From: Alistipes sp.
Lineage (GTDB): Bacteria; Bacteroidota; Bacteroidia; Bacteroidales; Rikenellaceae
DNA length: 64,000 nt
Assembly (NCBI GenBank): GCA_017631275.1
Contig: JAGBTQ010000008.1
Coordinates: 1-64,000, forward strand
Direction of reading: 5' to 3'
Shown piece after piece: positions 15,697 to 24,064 of this stretch. Each line of letters begins with the position of its first letter. Positions within the stretch are counted from its first letter, which is position 1. Below the pieces are notes generated by a model, which did not search any database, was not told where the DNA came from, and worked only from the letters and a program-made list of their open reading frames with translations. The translations under genes and the position numbers were made by a program.

Positions 15697-17070
15697 ATGG
15701 CATATTTCACAAAGTTTGGCAGAGTAAAGCGTATGCACATCCTCTCGCAGCAGGGTCGTAACTTCTTGCAGGCACCTTGGGCTGGTGGAATTGTGTTGGT
15801 AGTGTGTGTGTTTGTGGCAATGTTACTTGCCAACCTCCCAGCAACGGCTCATATCTACCATAAGCTTCTACACATGGAGCTCGGTATCTCTATCGGTGGT
15901 GAACTCTTCCCCGAGAAGATGAGTGTGGAGAAGTTTGTCAACGATGCGTTGATGGTTATCTTCTTCTTCACCGTGGGCCTTGAGATTCGTCGCGAGATGT
16001 CGTATGGCGAGCTATCTACGCCCAAGAAGGCTATTCTCCCTATCATTGCAGCATTGGGCGGTATGCTTGCCCCAGCACTCATATTCACCTGCTTTAACCA
16101 TGGTACTGCGACTATCAGCGGCTGGGGTATTCCTACTGCTACAGATATTGCCTTTGCAATAGGTATCATGTCGTTGCTCGGCAACCGTGTGCCTATCTCG
16201 CTTAAAGTGTTCCTTACTGCATTGGCTGTTGCCGACGACCTTGGTGCAATCATCGTCATTGCTCTGTTCTATGGCGAGACCCCTAATCTCGTGTTGCTGG
16301 GTATAGCGGTGCTTATTATGGTAGGCATCTACTTTATGCGTCGCATGGGCGAGTTCCGCACTATTGCCTATATTATCCCTGCTGTGGTTGTGTGGACTCT
16401 GTTCTACTACTCGGGTGTTCACGCAACAATCTCGGGTGTGGCGATGGCTATGCTTATCCCTACAACACCACGTTATAGCCGTTCGTATTATCTACATAAG
16501 GCAGATGTCATCGAGCAGGGTATTCGCAATGCCGATAAGATTGAGAACGAGAACGAGGCTGAGGAGGAGCGTATGTACTACCTCCGTCGTATGAAGCAGA
16601 TATCGAATGGCGCTGAGAGCATGAGCCACCGTGTGGAGCACTTCCTTATGCCATACGTTAATTTCATCATCATGCCAATATTTGCTCTTGCCAATGCTGG
16701 TGTGCATATCGAGAGCGTTGATTATTTCAATATTTTCGAATATTCGGCTGCGGCTGGCTCTATTGGTATGGGTATCTTCTTTGGCTTGGTCGTTGGTAAG
16801 CCATTGGGTATCTCGTTGTTTAGCTACATCGCCGTTAAGCTCGGCTTGGCTGATAAGCCCCAGGGTGCTACATGGCGAATGCTTGTGGCTGTGGCGTGTC
16901 TTGGTGGTATCGGCTTCACGATGTCTATCTTTGTGGATAACCTCGCCTTTGATGCTGTATCGCAGATTGACCTTATTAACAGGGGAAAGATATCTATTCT
17001 TATGGCATCTACCACTGCGGCTATCCTCGGTAGTGTGCTTATTATGCTAAACTCAAAAAAGTCAAAATAG
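15697..17070 (+). CDS. nhaA: Na+/H+ antiporter NhaA
   Basis: A 457-residue inner-membrane antiporter exporting Na+ in exchange for protons. Conserved ion-site residues are visible: TATDIAFAIG (the equivalent of Asp133) and the paired Asp in LAVADDLGAIIVI (Asp163/164 equivalents). About 12 membrane helices are expected. A charged, Glu-rich loop (NADKIENENEAEEERMYYLR) lies between the two halves and is longer than in E. coli NhaA. I start at the ATG at 15697; a TTG two codons earlier is in frame but less likely. Confidence 0.94.
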   Translation: MAYFTKFGRVKRMHILSQQGRNFLQAPWAGGIVLVVCVFVAMLLANLPATAHIYHKLLHMELGISIGGELFPEKMSVEKFVNDALMVIFFFTVGLEIRREMSYGELSTPKKAILPIIAALGGMLAPALIFTCFNHGTATISGWGIPTATDIAFAIGIMSLLGNRVPISLKVFLTALAVADDLGAIIVIALFYGETPNLVLLGIAVLIMVGIYFMRRMGEFRTIAYIIPAVVVWTLFYYSGVHATISGVAMAMLIPTTPRYSRSYYLHKADVIEQGIRNADKIENENEAEEERMYYLRRMKQISNGAESMSHRVEHFLMPYVNFIIMPIFALANAGVHIESVDYFNIFEYSAAAGSIGMGIFFGLVVGKPLGISLFSYIAVKLGLADKPQGATWRMLVAVACLGGIGFTMSIFVDNLAFDAVSQIDLINRGKISILMASTTAAILGSVLIMLNSKKSK

Positions 17071-17083
17071 TCTAATTTAGAAT

Positions 17084-17773
17084 ATGAAGAAAAGGTCGTT
17101 ATTGGCGCTTGTAGCCATAGCCTTTGTGGCTGTAGTGTCGTGCTCGCCTAAGGGTGATAAAAGTGTGGAGCATACAATGCAAAACGCTGTTGACTCGGTG
17201 TCGTATGCTATGGGTATGAACATAGCCCTAAATCTCTATGCTGCCGACTCGACACTGAATGTTGATGCGGTGTGTCAGGCAGTACGTGACGTATATGAGT
17301 CGAAGACTAAGATGAATGCTGACGAGGCACGCTATGCCTTTATGAAGTATATGAACTTCGATGTATATGAGCGCACAAAGGAGATGGAGCATCGCTACTT
17401 GGAGGATTTGCGTAAGGCAGACCGTAAGTTTGTGGCAACAACATCGGGCGTTACGTATAAGGTAGTTACGTTGGGTGAGGTTAAGCGTGGCCCACGTTCA
17501 AGTCGTGATACAGTAGTTGTAAACTACAAGATATTTAATGTAGGTGGCGAGATGCTCGACTCTACTTATGTTGCAAAGAGCCTGCGTACGACTCTCGGTA
17601 AGTTGCCAAAGGGTGTTCAAGAGGTGTTGCGCCTGATTGGTCCTGGTGGTAGCCTCGAGGCGTGGGTGCCTTCGGCATTGGCATATAGCTCGGGTGGTTG
17701 CGACTCTATTGGTGTTAAGCCAAACACCATGCTCTTCTACGACCTTAAGCTCAAAGATGTACCAAGAAGATAA
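17084..17773 (+). CDS. FKBP-type lipoprotein with degenerate prolyl-isomerase site
   Basis: A 229-residue lipoprotein (lipobox VVSC). Residues 28-125 match the FKBP N-terminal dimerisation region (SVSYAMGMNIALNL), residues 135-229 the FKBP fold. Compared with active FKBPs, the conserved Trp in V-I-x-G-W is Val (LPKGVQEVL) and the A-Y-G turn is AYSSGG, while Tyr and Asp positions remain (VNYKIF, LDSTY). It may act as a periplasmic chaperone rather than an isomerase, which is inference. The next gene has the same layout, 28 bp downstream. Confidence 0.85.
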   Translation: MKKRSLLALVAIAFVAVVSCSPKGDKSVEHTMQNAVDSVSYAMGMNIALNLYAADSTLNVDAVCQAVRDVYESKTKMNADEARYAFMKYMNFDVYERTKEMEHRYLEDLRKADRKFVATTSGVTYKVVTLGEVKRGPRSSRDTVVVNYKIFNVGGEMLDSTYVAKSLRTTLGKLPKGVQEVLRLIGPGGSLEAWVPSALAYSSGGCDSIGVKPNTMLFYDLKLKDVPRR

Positions 17774-17800
17774 TAATAACTATAATTTATTAAAAACTGT

Positions 17801-19051
17801 ATGAAGAAAATCTTGTTTATGGTAGCCGCTATGGCTACGCTTGTTTCTTGCGGTTCGCACGGAGAGTTCTACTTCGACGATGTGGAGAATCGTGCCTATA
17901 ACAACACTGAGGCAGAGTTCGACTCATTGTCGTATGCCTATGGTGTTGAGATGGCTTTGCCTTTGTACACTCAGCTCAAAGATTTTGATTGCAACCATGA
18001 GCTATTCATTGAGCTTGCTCAGCAGTATCTTGCAACTGATGCAGAGTCGTTCCCTGATATCGAGACTGTGAATGCCGAGTTCGCTAAGTTTGATAAGGAG
18101 TGCATGCGTCCTTATATGATTGCTAAGCAGCGTCGTATGTTCGATCACAGTGCCGACTTGGAGCTTCCTGCAATCTACAACGAGAAGTATACTCGTGACA
18201 TGTTCACAAAGTGGATGTCTCAGATGGCCTCTTACATGATTGTGTCTGCAGCTGCTCCTGTAAACATTCACTATGTTGTGGAGGGTATCAAGGGTACTAA
18301 GGATATTATTGGCGATCAGCAGGAGAACGCTATGATTCGTCTTGACTCTGCTACTCAGGCAAGACTTCAGCAGCATCGCTCATATATCCAGAACTACTAT
18401 CGCAATGAGCTTCCTAAGTATCATATGACACGCACTGAGCAGTGGTTGAAGCGCGTTGCTCAGCAGCCAGGTGTTCAGCCTTTGGCTATTGGCAACGACA
18501 CAGTGTACTATCGTATTAACAACCCTGGTGGTGTTAAGATCTCTGCTCCAACCGACTCTGTATCTCTCGACTATGAGATCTACAGCTACCGTGGTAAGCT
18601 TCTTCAGTCTTCTAAGACTCAGTTGAAGAGCCTTGAGCAGCGTATTATCGATACTAAGGCTAACAAGGAATTGACAGACTCAGCACGTTATGCTATGATT
18701 CGTCAGAGCGAGAAGATTATCAATGACCTTAAGAATCACATCGCACCAGTGAGCACTATCCGCATGGAGGTTATCAAGCACTGCTTGTCGCTTGTTGGTG
18801 AGTATGGTAGCATCACAGTTTGGGCACCTACTAAGTTTGCTCCTCCATCACGCGATCTTATGCCTAATGAGGGTATCGTGGTTGATTTCGAGGTTAAGCG
18901 CATCGTTCCAGGTAGTGCTGCGCCTGTTATGCCAGAGCTTCCTAAGAAGTCGACACAGACCGTAAAGCCTTCGAATGCTCCTGAGAAGACTGGTGTTGAG
19001 CCAGCGCAGGGTGGTCGTGTGCCAATGAAGATTGTGCCTGCAAAGAAGTAA
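17801..19051 (+). CDS. FKBP-like lipoprotein with insert in the isomerase domain
   Basis: A 416-residue lipoprotein (lipobox LVSC at about residue 17). It repeats the layout of its upstream neighbour: SLSYAYGVEMALPLY starts the FKBP N-terminal region, and a C-terminal FKBP-like fold begins at VSLDYEIYSYRG. That fold is interrupted by about 55 helix-prone residues (KSLEQRIIDTKANKELTDSA onward) before SITVWAPTKFAP. Catalytic aromatic residues are largely missing. A Pro/Lys-rich tail ends the protein. Probable paralogue specialised for folding cell-envelope proteins. The structured repeat A2 starts 4 bp after the stop. Confidence 0.8.
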   Translation: MKKILFMVAAMATLVSCGSHGEFYFDDVENRAYNNTEAEFDSLSYAYGVEMALPLYTQLKDFDCNHELFIELAQQYLATDAESFPDIETVNAEFAKFDKECMRPYMIAKQRRMFDHSADLELPAIYNEKYTRDMFTKWMSQMASYMIVSAAAPVNIHYVVEGIKGTKDIIGDQQENAMIRLDSATQARLQQHRSYIQNYYRNELPKYHMTRTEQWLKRVAQQPGVQPLAIGNDTVYYRINNPGGVKISAPTDSVSLDYEIYSYRGKLLQSSKTQLKSLEQRIIDTKANKELTDSARYAMIRQSEKIINDLKNHIAPVSTIRMEVIKHCLSLVGEYGSITVWAPTKFAPPSRDLMPNEGIVVDFEVKRIVPGSAAPVMPELPKKSTQTVKPSNAPEKTGVEPAQGGRVPMKIVPAKK

Positions 19052-19054
19052 TTA

Positions 19055-19181
19055 TTTCTTGTGATAAGGGGTCATTCTCGGCCCATCACACAAAGAAAGA
19101 CCCCTTGGGCTGTACTATTTGTACTATCCCGAGGGGATCTTCTTTTGTGATAGACCAAGCCTAACCCCTTCTCGCGAGAAA
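19055..19181 (+). repeat. Structured 3-prime repeat, copy A2 (after the second FKBP-like gene)
   Basis: Outer arms TTTCTTGTGATAAGGGGT and ACCCCTTCTCGCGAGAAA pair with two G-T wobbles. Inner stem GACCCCTTGGG pairs with CCCGAGGGG-ATC (one T-G wobble), extended by AAGA/TCTT, around a loop with two GTAC blocks. Same size (127 bp) and same position relative to a stop codon as A1. Confidence 0.85.
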
Positions 19182-19390
19182 TCGGTGCGCTGATTGAGGT
19201 GGTAGATTAAGGAGTTTAGTGAATTTAATGAATTTAAGGAGTTTAGTGATAGCCTTTCCTTAATTTCCTTAAATTCCCTAATCTCCCTATTTTAGCGCCC
19301 CCATCTCTCCCATCTATCCCATTCGTCCCACTTTAAAGCCCCTACCAAGCACGCAGGGCTTATCTCTTCCTACGTGTCACGCGTCACTAA
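19182..19390. repeat. G-run/C-run hairpin repeat (B2) and plain spacer
   Basis: No gene is seen. After the shared linker GTGCGCTGATTGAGGTGG comes B2 (about 19203-19331): a purine arm built of AATTTAAGGAG-like units and a pyrimidine arm of TTTCCTTAAATTCCC and TCCCATCTATCCCATTCG units. The arms can fold back on one another. The remainder to 19390 shows no clear feature. Confidence 0.7.
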
Positions 19391-19426
19391 ATAAAAAAAA
19401 TGCCGACCCCAATAAGGTCGGCATTG
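19391..19426 (-). terminator. Intrinsic terminator of the 93-residue protein gene
   Basis: Minus strand AATGCCGACC pairs with GGTCGGCATT over a short loop, then a run of eight or nine T. It lies about 20 bp after the stop codon at 19446. Confidence 0.85.
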
Positions 19427-19445
19427 TCTATGAGTTGGAGCGAAA

Positions 19446-19727
19446 TTACTCGCAAACTGCGCTAAGCTCAGCGAACAAGCCAGCGAAGCTCTCAGCCATA
19501 TCACGACGGAGGGCTGCGTAGTGCTTCTTAACCAATGAGCGGTTGTGTGGCTCAGCAGGGTTGTTAGCCTTTACGTAGAAAGCGTTGCGCAACTCTACGC
19601 CCTTAAGCATAAGCTCAACAACCTTCTCCTCCTTGTTAGGCTGGAAGAATGCTGCCATCTCGCAGTCAAATACGAACTCCTCCAAACGATAGTCAATCTC
19701 CTTCTTTAGGACTCTCAAATTTGCCAT
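19446..19727 (-). CDS. Conserved hypothetical protein, 93 residues
   Basis: A small, mostly helical, soluble protein (VLKKEIDYRLEEFVFDCEMA, ending AGLFAELSAVCE) with no signal peptide. I do not recognise a functional family; similar short proteins are typical of Bacteroidales core genomes. It has its own terminator and is flanked by the B2 repeat and a divergent zinc-ribbon gene, so it is probably monocistronic. Codon use is of the highly expressed type, which supports it being real. Confidence 0.7.
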   Translation of the reverse strand: MANLRVLKKEIDYRLEEFVFDCEMAAFFQPNKEEKVVELMLKGVELRNAFYVKANNPAEPHNRSLVKKHYAALRRDMAESFAGLFAELSAVCE

Positions 19728-19900
19728 AATCGTAAATATTTAGTTAATTTATAAAAATCGCTATAAGCTATTACGCAAAGATACGAAATAGAATTCTTAT
19801 ATCCAAATAAATTTTTAAGAATATTGCGTAGCGATGTTGCTAAATTTTGCCTATCTTTGTATAAAAGATATATATAACAATTTTTACATAAGAGTTTACT

Positions 19901-20332
19901 ATGGCTGTTGTTGTTTGCCCTAAATGTGGCATTATTGTTCCAGCGTCGAAGGGTGTGTGCATGCGCTGTGGTGCGCCACTACCTACGTCTACTAAACCGG
20001 TTGTTGAGCCTGCTAAGCCCGAGCCTAAGAGGCCTGAGCCCGTTGTGCCTGTTGCTCCGCTGGGTAGCGAGGATAATAGCTTACGCGAGGATACGCCTTT
20101 GCGCGACTCGCGACATGCTAGTGAGCCCAATCCCTATGTGTCGTTAGGCTGGACTATTGGTGTCTTTATTCTCTGCTGGCCTTTGGGTATTGCGTCGTTG
20201 ATTCTGCGCATTCTCTCTACAAGGGCGTGGAAGTCGGGTAAGGAGGAGTCGGCAAAGAAGCTCGGCAAGATGTCTAATGGCGTAGCTATTGCGGGTATTG
20301 TGCTCGTAGTTTTGACTCTGTTATTCTATTAA
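19901..20332 (+). CDS. Zinc-ribbon/CD225-like membrane protein
   Basis: A 143-residue protein in three parts: an N-terminal zinc ribbon (CPKCGIIVPASKGVCMRCG, residues 6-24), a Pro/Glu-rich linker, and a C-terminal two-helix membrane region (NPYVSLGWTIGVFILCWPLG onward and SNGVAIAGIVLVVLTLL) of the CD225/dispanin type. Function in bacteria is unknown. A TATCTTTG box at 19852-19859 is the likely -7 element. It ends 3 bp before ispE. Confidence 0.8.
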   Translation: MAVVVCPKCGIIVPASKGVCMRCGAPLPTSTKPVVEPAKPEPKRPEPVVPVAPLGSEDNSLREDTPLRDSRHASEPNPYVSLGWTIGVFILCWPLGIASLILRILSTRAWKSGKEESAKKLGKMSNGVAIAGIVLVVLTLLFY

Positions 20333-20335
20333 GTG

Positions 20336-21151
20336 ATGACTATTCAGGCTTGCTGTAAGATAAACCTCGGCTTGCGTATTGTGCGTAAGCGCCCAGATGG
20401 CTACCATGACCTGCAGACCGTGATGTATCATGTGCGTGGACTCTACGACGTTGTCGAGGTGGAGGCTACGGAGGGTGAGGGTGTCGAGTTTGTGGGGCGA
20501 GGCATTGTCGTTGATTGCCCTCAGGATAAGAACCTCTGTGTGCGTGCTGCGCGCCTTATGCAGGAGCGCTATGGCGTGGGTGGTGTGAGTATAACCCTTG
20601 ATAAGCGTGTGCCATTTGGTGCGGGTCTTGGCGGTGGCTCGTCTGATGCCACTGCTGTGATTGTGGCTATTAACGATATATTTGGGCTTGGGCTTGAGCG
20701 TAAGATACTTGCCGAGCTTGCTGCCGAGCTGGGTAGCGACACGCCATTCTTTGTATATGACGAGCCGCAATATTGCACCTCTCGTGGCGAGGTCATGGAG
20801 CCTACCGAAGTTGATTTACGCGGCTTGTGGCTTGTTGTGGTGAAGCCACATGAGGGTGTCTCTACGGCTGAGGCCTACTCGGGTGTTAAGCCATGTGTGC
20901 CTACTGATGATTTGCGCGAGTTGTTGCAGCAGAGCGTGGATAAGTGGCAGGGTAGCGTGGTCAACGACTTTGAGGGTCATATCCTCGCGGCACACCCACG
21001 TATCGCCGAGATTAAGTCGTTGCTTTTGGATGATGGCGCTATGTATGCCTCGATGTCGGGCTCAGGCTCTGCGGTATTTGGGTTGTTTGAGTCACGTCCC
21101 GAGCTAAGGTTTAGTGACGATGTCTTTGTTCACGTTGAGTATATAGAGTAA
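20336..21151 (+). CDS. ispE: 4-diphosphocytidyl-2-C-methyl-D-erythritol kinase
   Basis: A 271-residue GHMP kinase acting in the MEP isoprenoid pathway. Signatures: ACCKINLGLRIVRKRPDGYH at the N-terminus with the catalytic Lys, the GHMP ATP loop VPFGAGLGGGSSDATAV near residue 90, and the C-terminal SMSGSGSAVFGLF motif. I take ATG at 20336; a GTG one codon earlier is possible. An intrinsic terminator follows directly. Confidence 0.94.
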   Translation: MTIQACCKINLGLRIVRKRPDGYHDLQTVMYHVRGLYDVVEVEATEGEGVEFVGRGIVVDCPQDKNLCVRAARLMQERYGVGGVSITLDKRVPFGAGLGGGSSDATAVIVAINDIFGLGLERKILAELAAELGSDTPFFVYDEPQYCTSRGEVMEPTEVDLRGLWLVVVKPHEGVSTAEAYSGVKPCVPTDDLRELLQQSVDKWQGSVVNDFEGHILAAHPRIAEIKSLLLDDGAMYASMSGSGSAVFGLFESRPELRFSDDVFVHVEYIE

Positions 21152-21153
21152 CG

Positions 21154-21193
21154 AAAAAGAGGAGACTTTAGCAGTCTCCTCTAACTTTTTTTC
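21154..21193 (+). terminator. Intrinsic terminator of ispE
   Basis: AGAGGAGACT (21158-21167) pairs with AGTCTCCTCT (21173-21182) around a 5-nt loop, followed by a T-run at 21186-21192. It can also serve the converging minus-strand gene. Confidence 0.88.
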
Positions 21194-21200
21194 TTGATGT

Positions 21201-21365
21201 CTACTCCTCTAAGAGCTGGTCGGGGGTGAGGTGTACGACCTTGCCGTCACGCACAACAACCAGGTCGCCATTATCTCGTCGGGTGCGCTCGATAAGGCGG
21301 CGTTGGGCAAGAAGTATTCCGGCGTCGATACGCTCCTGTAGCTCTCTTAGCTCAAACTCACTCAT
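21201..21365 (-). CDS. 54-residue probable partner (antitoxin-like) of the zeta-type kinase
   Basis: Starts at ATG 21365 and ends at TAG 21201; its first 8 bp overlap the end of the kinase gene, indicating translational coupling. The sequence begins MSEFELRELQERIDAGILLA and ends with VVVRDGKVVHLTPDQLLEE. The pattern G-D/N-x-V-V-x-x-D-G-K-V-V resembles the small proteins encoded next to zeta-toxin-like kinases in many bacteria. Its role as an antitoxin is inference. Unusually it follows rather than precedes the kinase. Confidence 0.65.
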   Translation of the reverse strand: MSEFELRELQERIDAGILLAQRRLIERTRRDNGDLVVVRDGKVVHLTPDQLLEE

Positions 21366-21930
21366 AACTCAAAATTTTCTGATAGGCTAACGGATTGACG
21401 ACCTCTTTTATTTCGCCCTTCGAGCCGTATGCTATCTTTTTCACCCCTTCGGCTGTCGAGTTGTCGTAGATCACCCAGTAGTCGCAGATGGGAACATAGA
21501 GCTTCGTAAGGTTACGCATGCTCGACTCGTAGCGACGACAAATCGTGTTTACAGGGATGTTGTGTCCACCGAGGCTTACTCGCTTAGCCACACGCTCGAT
21601 GGCCTGCTCGGGCGAGGGTAGCCAGAAGTAGAGCAACGAGACGAAGTATCCGCGCTCGTGAGCTCGTTCGATGAACTTTTGGTATGTTTTGGTTGATAGT
21701 GTTGTCTCGAATGCAAAATCTGTGCCCTCCTCCAAGAGGTCGTTTATGCGGCGAAGCATGAGGCGACCAGCCTCGATAGCCATGCTATCGGGATTAAATG
21801 GTGAGAGTCCTCGGGCAATCTCGTCGGCGTTTACAAACTCGTGGCAATGCAGCAGCTCGGGGAGCATAGTGTAGGATGCCGTGGTCTTGCCGGCACCATT
21901 ACAACCTGCTATGATATAGAGCTTGCGCAT
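21358..21930 (-). CDS. Zeta-toxin-like P-loop kinase
   Basis: A 190-residue P-loop protein. Walker A GCNGAGKTTAS lies at residues 9-19, and the zeta-specific E-F-V-N-A-D-E-I-A-R-G motif follows near residue 31. The substrate region FAFETTLSTKTYQKFIERAH matches kinases of the zeta/PezT group, which phosphorylate UDP-GlcNAc or related sugars. It might instead be a housekeeping small-molecule kinase. A small overlapping gene downstream may be its antitoxin. A near-consensus promoter precedes it. Confidence 0.82.
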   Translation of the reverse strand: MRKLYIIAGCNGAGKTTASYTMLPELLHCHEFVNADEIARGLSPFNPDSMAIEAGRLMLRRINDLLEEGTDFAFETTLSTKTYQKFIERAHERGYFVSLLYFWLPSPEQAIERVAKRVSLGGHNIPVNTICRRYESSMRNLTKLYVPICDYWVIYDNSTAEGVKKIAYGSKGEIKEVVNPLAYQKILSYE

Positions 21931-21952
21931 GCTTCTAAAAACTTATTCTATG

Positions 21953-21983
21953 CAAATATAGTGTTTTTAGTCGTAACGACAAA
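21953..21983 (-). promoter_or_regulatory. Promoter of the zeta-type kinase gene
   Basis: Minus strand TTTG (21983-21980), 19-nt gap, TATATTTG (21960-21953), 22 nt upstream of the ATG: a full match to the Bacteroidales consensus. Confidence 0.75.
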
Positions 21984-21996
21984 ATATTTTTGCTAT

Positions 21997-23139
21997 CTAT
22001 TTGCGGGCGATGTGGTAAACCTCCTCGATTTTGTCGCACATCGAAGCCCACGAGAAGCGCTTGCGCTCCTGCTCCATGTTGTGGGTAAACTCGTCGAGGC
22101 GACCCTCTTCGTAGATGCGCTCCAAGCCGTTGAGAACACCCTCGACTGAGCTATCTACGACATAGCCCACCACGCCATCGGGAACAATCTCCTTCAGACC
22201 GCCCACGTTCGTAACGATGATAGGTGTGCGGAAGTTGTAGGCTATCTGAGTCACGCCACTCTGCGTTGCTGTTTTGTAGGGTAGCACCACGCAGTCCGCA
22301 GCGGAGAAGTAGTTGGCAACCTCGCTGTCGGGGATAAAGTGGTCGTGGAGGATTATATCGTCTTGTAAGCCAAGACGTTCAATGAGGCTTGTGTACTTGT
22401 CGCGTGAGGCGTAGAACTCGCCAGCAATGAGGAGCTTATGTCCCTTGCGGCGAAACTTAGCCCATGCCTCTATGAGGGTGTCTAAGCCCTTGTAGTCGCG
22501 TATTAAGCCGAAGAAGAGGGCGTAGCGAGTGTTAGGGTCGATGCCTAGAGCGTTGCATGCCTCTGTGCGCTCCTTGCGCTCTCCGAAGTGCTCGAACATG
22601 GGGTGTGGCGAGAAGAGTGCGGGGGCTTGGGTGTATGCCTTAAGCTCGCCATGTACCTGCTCCGACATATATATGAAGCCATCGACCGAGCGTAGGAAGT
22701 AGCGGTTGAACATTTTGTCGGTTATGTGGTGCTCGTGGGGCTCAACGTTGTCTATCTGGCAGATGACACGTGTGTGGCCATTTCTGCGAGCAAGGCGGGC
22801 GATAGAGCCGAAGCAGGGCGCCATGAAGGGTGTCCAATACTTCATTAGCACAATGTCGGGGCGTAGCTTGCATAGCTGACGACCTACACGCCACCATGTC
22901 ATAGGGTTGATGGTCGACACCTTGCGCTCGATGCTAAGGTCGGTGGGTGGAGGGGTAGTCACCGTCTGGCTCTTGCCGGGGAATAAGAGGGCGGGGTATT
23001 GCAGCGTGAAGGTGATGATATCGACACGATAGCCTCGACGCTGATACTCGCGAGCCATAGTCTCCATGATGGATGCTAGTCCTCCACGATAGGGGTGTGC
23101 AGGACCAACTATGGCGATATGTAATTTGTGCTGTTCCAC
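21997..23139 (-). CDS. Family 4-type glycosyltransferase
   Basis: A 380-residue GT-B fold enzyme. The N-terminal domain opens IAIVGPAHPYRGGLASIMETM, and the C-terminal GT1/GT4 domain shows FFGLIRDYKGLDTLIEAW and the nucleotide-sugar site ATQSGVTQIAYNF. The acceptor and sugar cannot be read. It begins with GTG at 23139, directly abutting the TAG of the thioesterase gene with no gap, so the two are co-translated. Confidence 0.85.
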   Translation of the reverse strand: MEQHKLHIAIVGPAHPYRGGLASIMETMAREYQRRGYRVDIITFTLQYPALLFPGKSQTVTTPPPTDLSIERKVSTINPMTWWRVGRQLCKLRPDIVLMKYWTPFMAPCFGSIARLARRNGHTRVICQIDNVEPHEHHITDKMFNRYFLRSVDGFIYMSEQVHGELKAYTQAPALFSPHPMFEHFGERKERTEACNALGIDPNTRYALFFGLIRDYKGLDTLIEAWAKFRRKGHKLLIAGEFYASRDKYTSLIERLGLQDDIILHDHFIPDSEVANYFSAADCVVLPYKTATQSGVTQIAYNFRTPIIVTNVGGLKEIVPDGVVGYVVDSSVEGVLNGLERIYEEGRLDEFTHNMEQERKRFSWASMCDKIEEVYHIARK

Positions 23140-23862
23140 CTACTTAAACTCTACTTTAGCACGACAAAGGGTCTTCTCCGATGATGATATCTCAAAGAGC
23201 CAAGTGTTGCCCTCGTGCGAGTGGGCGATAGTAAGTCGCTCGCCATAACGGGCCTCGGCTATAAAGTTAAAATCAATGCGCATGCCACAATTATTCTCGA
23301 TGACATCGAGCGAGATAGCATCGAAGATCATATCGACATAGCGCAATGTGTTCATGTGGCGATTAAAGTCGATGTCGCTATATGCCACGGTGTATTCACT
23401 CGATGCGGTGTGCTCTGCGGGGCGGAGGCGTGCTGGGGCGCTGATGGGCGAGGGGGCATCTACCATAACCTCGTCGTGGCGCTCCTTCATGATTGATAAA
23501 TCCACAACCTGACGGCTCTCCATGTCGAGCACGCACCACTGCGAAACACCTGCTGCAAGCACCTCGTCGTCCTGACGCATGCGGAAGTTACGGGTTGAAG
23601 ATAGGCGGTTGAACTCATTGACCCACGTATCTATGACGATGTTGCTATACTGCTCTGCCTGACGATAGATCTCGACACCGAGGCGCGAGAGCACCCATGT
23701 ATATTTGTTGTCTTGGAGCGAGGCCACGCCAAAGCCCTTGTTGTCGGCATCGGTGCCCGCAACATTGAGCATGTAGTTGATGATTGATGATGCCGAGGCA
23801 CGTAGTGTAAAGTCCACATCTTGTGGCTCGATACGGTATTTGTATGATGTGATTTCTGCCAT
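23140..23862 (-). CDS. Acyl-ACP thioesterase (FatA/B-like, double hotdog)
   Basis: A 240-residue enzyme that releases fatty acids from acyl carrier protein. It has two hotdog halves: an N-terminal one with YKYRIEPQDVDFTLRASASS, and a C-terminal one with YSDIDFNRHMNTLRYVDMIF, where Asp, Asn and His form the catalytic site known from bacterial FatA/B-like thioesterases. First gene of a two-gene unit with the glycosyltransferase. A TATATTTG box at 23889-23882 (minus) is a probable -7 element. Confidence 0.88.
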   Translation of the reverse strand: MAEITSYKYRIEPQDVDFTLRASASSIINYMLNVAGTDADNKGFGVASLQDNKYTWVLSRLGVEIYRQAEQYSNIVIDTWVNEFNRLSSTRNFRMRQDDEVLAAGVSQWCVLDMESRQVVDLSIMKERHDEVMVDAPSPISAPARLRPAEHTASSEYTVAYSDIDFNRHMNTLRYVDMIFDAISLDVIENNCGMRIDFNFIAEARYGERLTIAHSHEGNTWLFEISSSEKTLCRAKVEFK

Positions 23863-23965
23863 ACGTAGTACTATTTGAGTACAAATATACTAAACTTTGC
23901 AATAATAAGCTAACAAAAGCGTTGAATTATTGTGCAAATAAATTCAAAAAAAGTGTGCGTAAATG

Positions 23966-23995
23966 TTGATAATCAAGCAAAAAATAGTATCTTTG
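23966..23995 (+). promoter_or_regulatory. Promoter of the M16 peptidase gene
   Basis: TTG (23966-23968), 19-nt gap, TATCTTTG (23988-23995), giving a leader of about 65 nt before the ATG at 24065. Confidence 0.7.
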
Positions 23996-24064
23996 CTTGA
24001 ATTAATGTTTGTAAATGCTCAGATAGCAACTAAAACTTAATATAATTACTTAATTATCAGCTTT

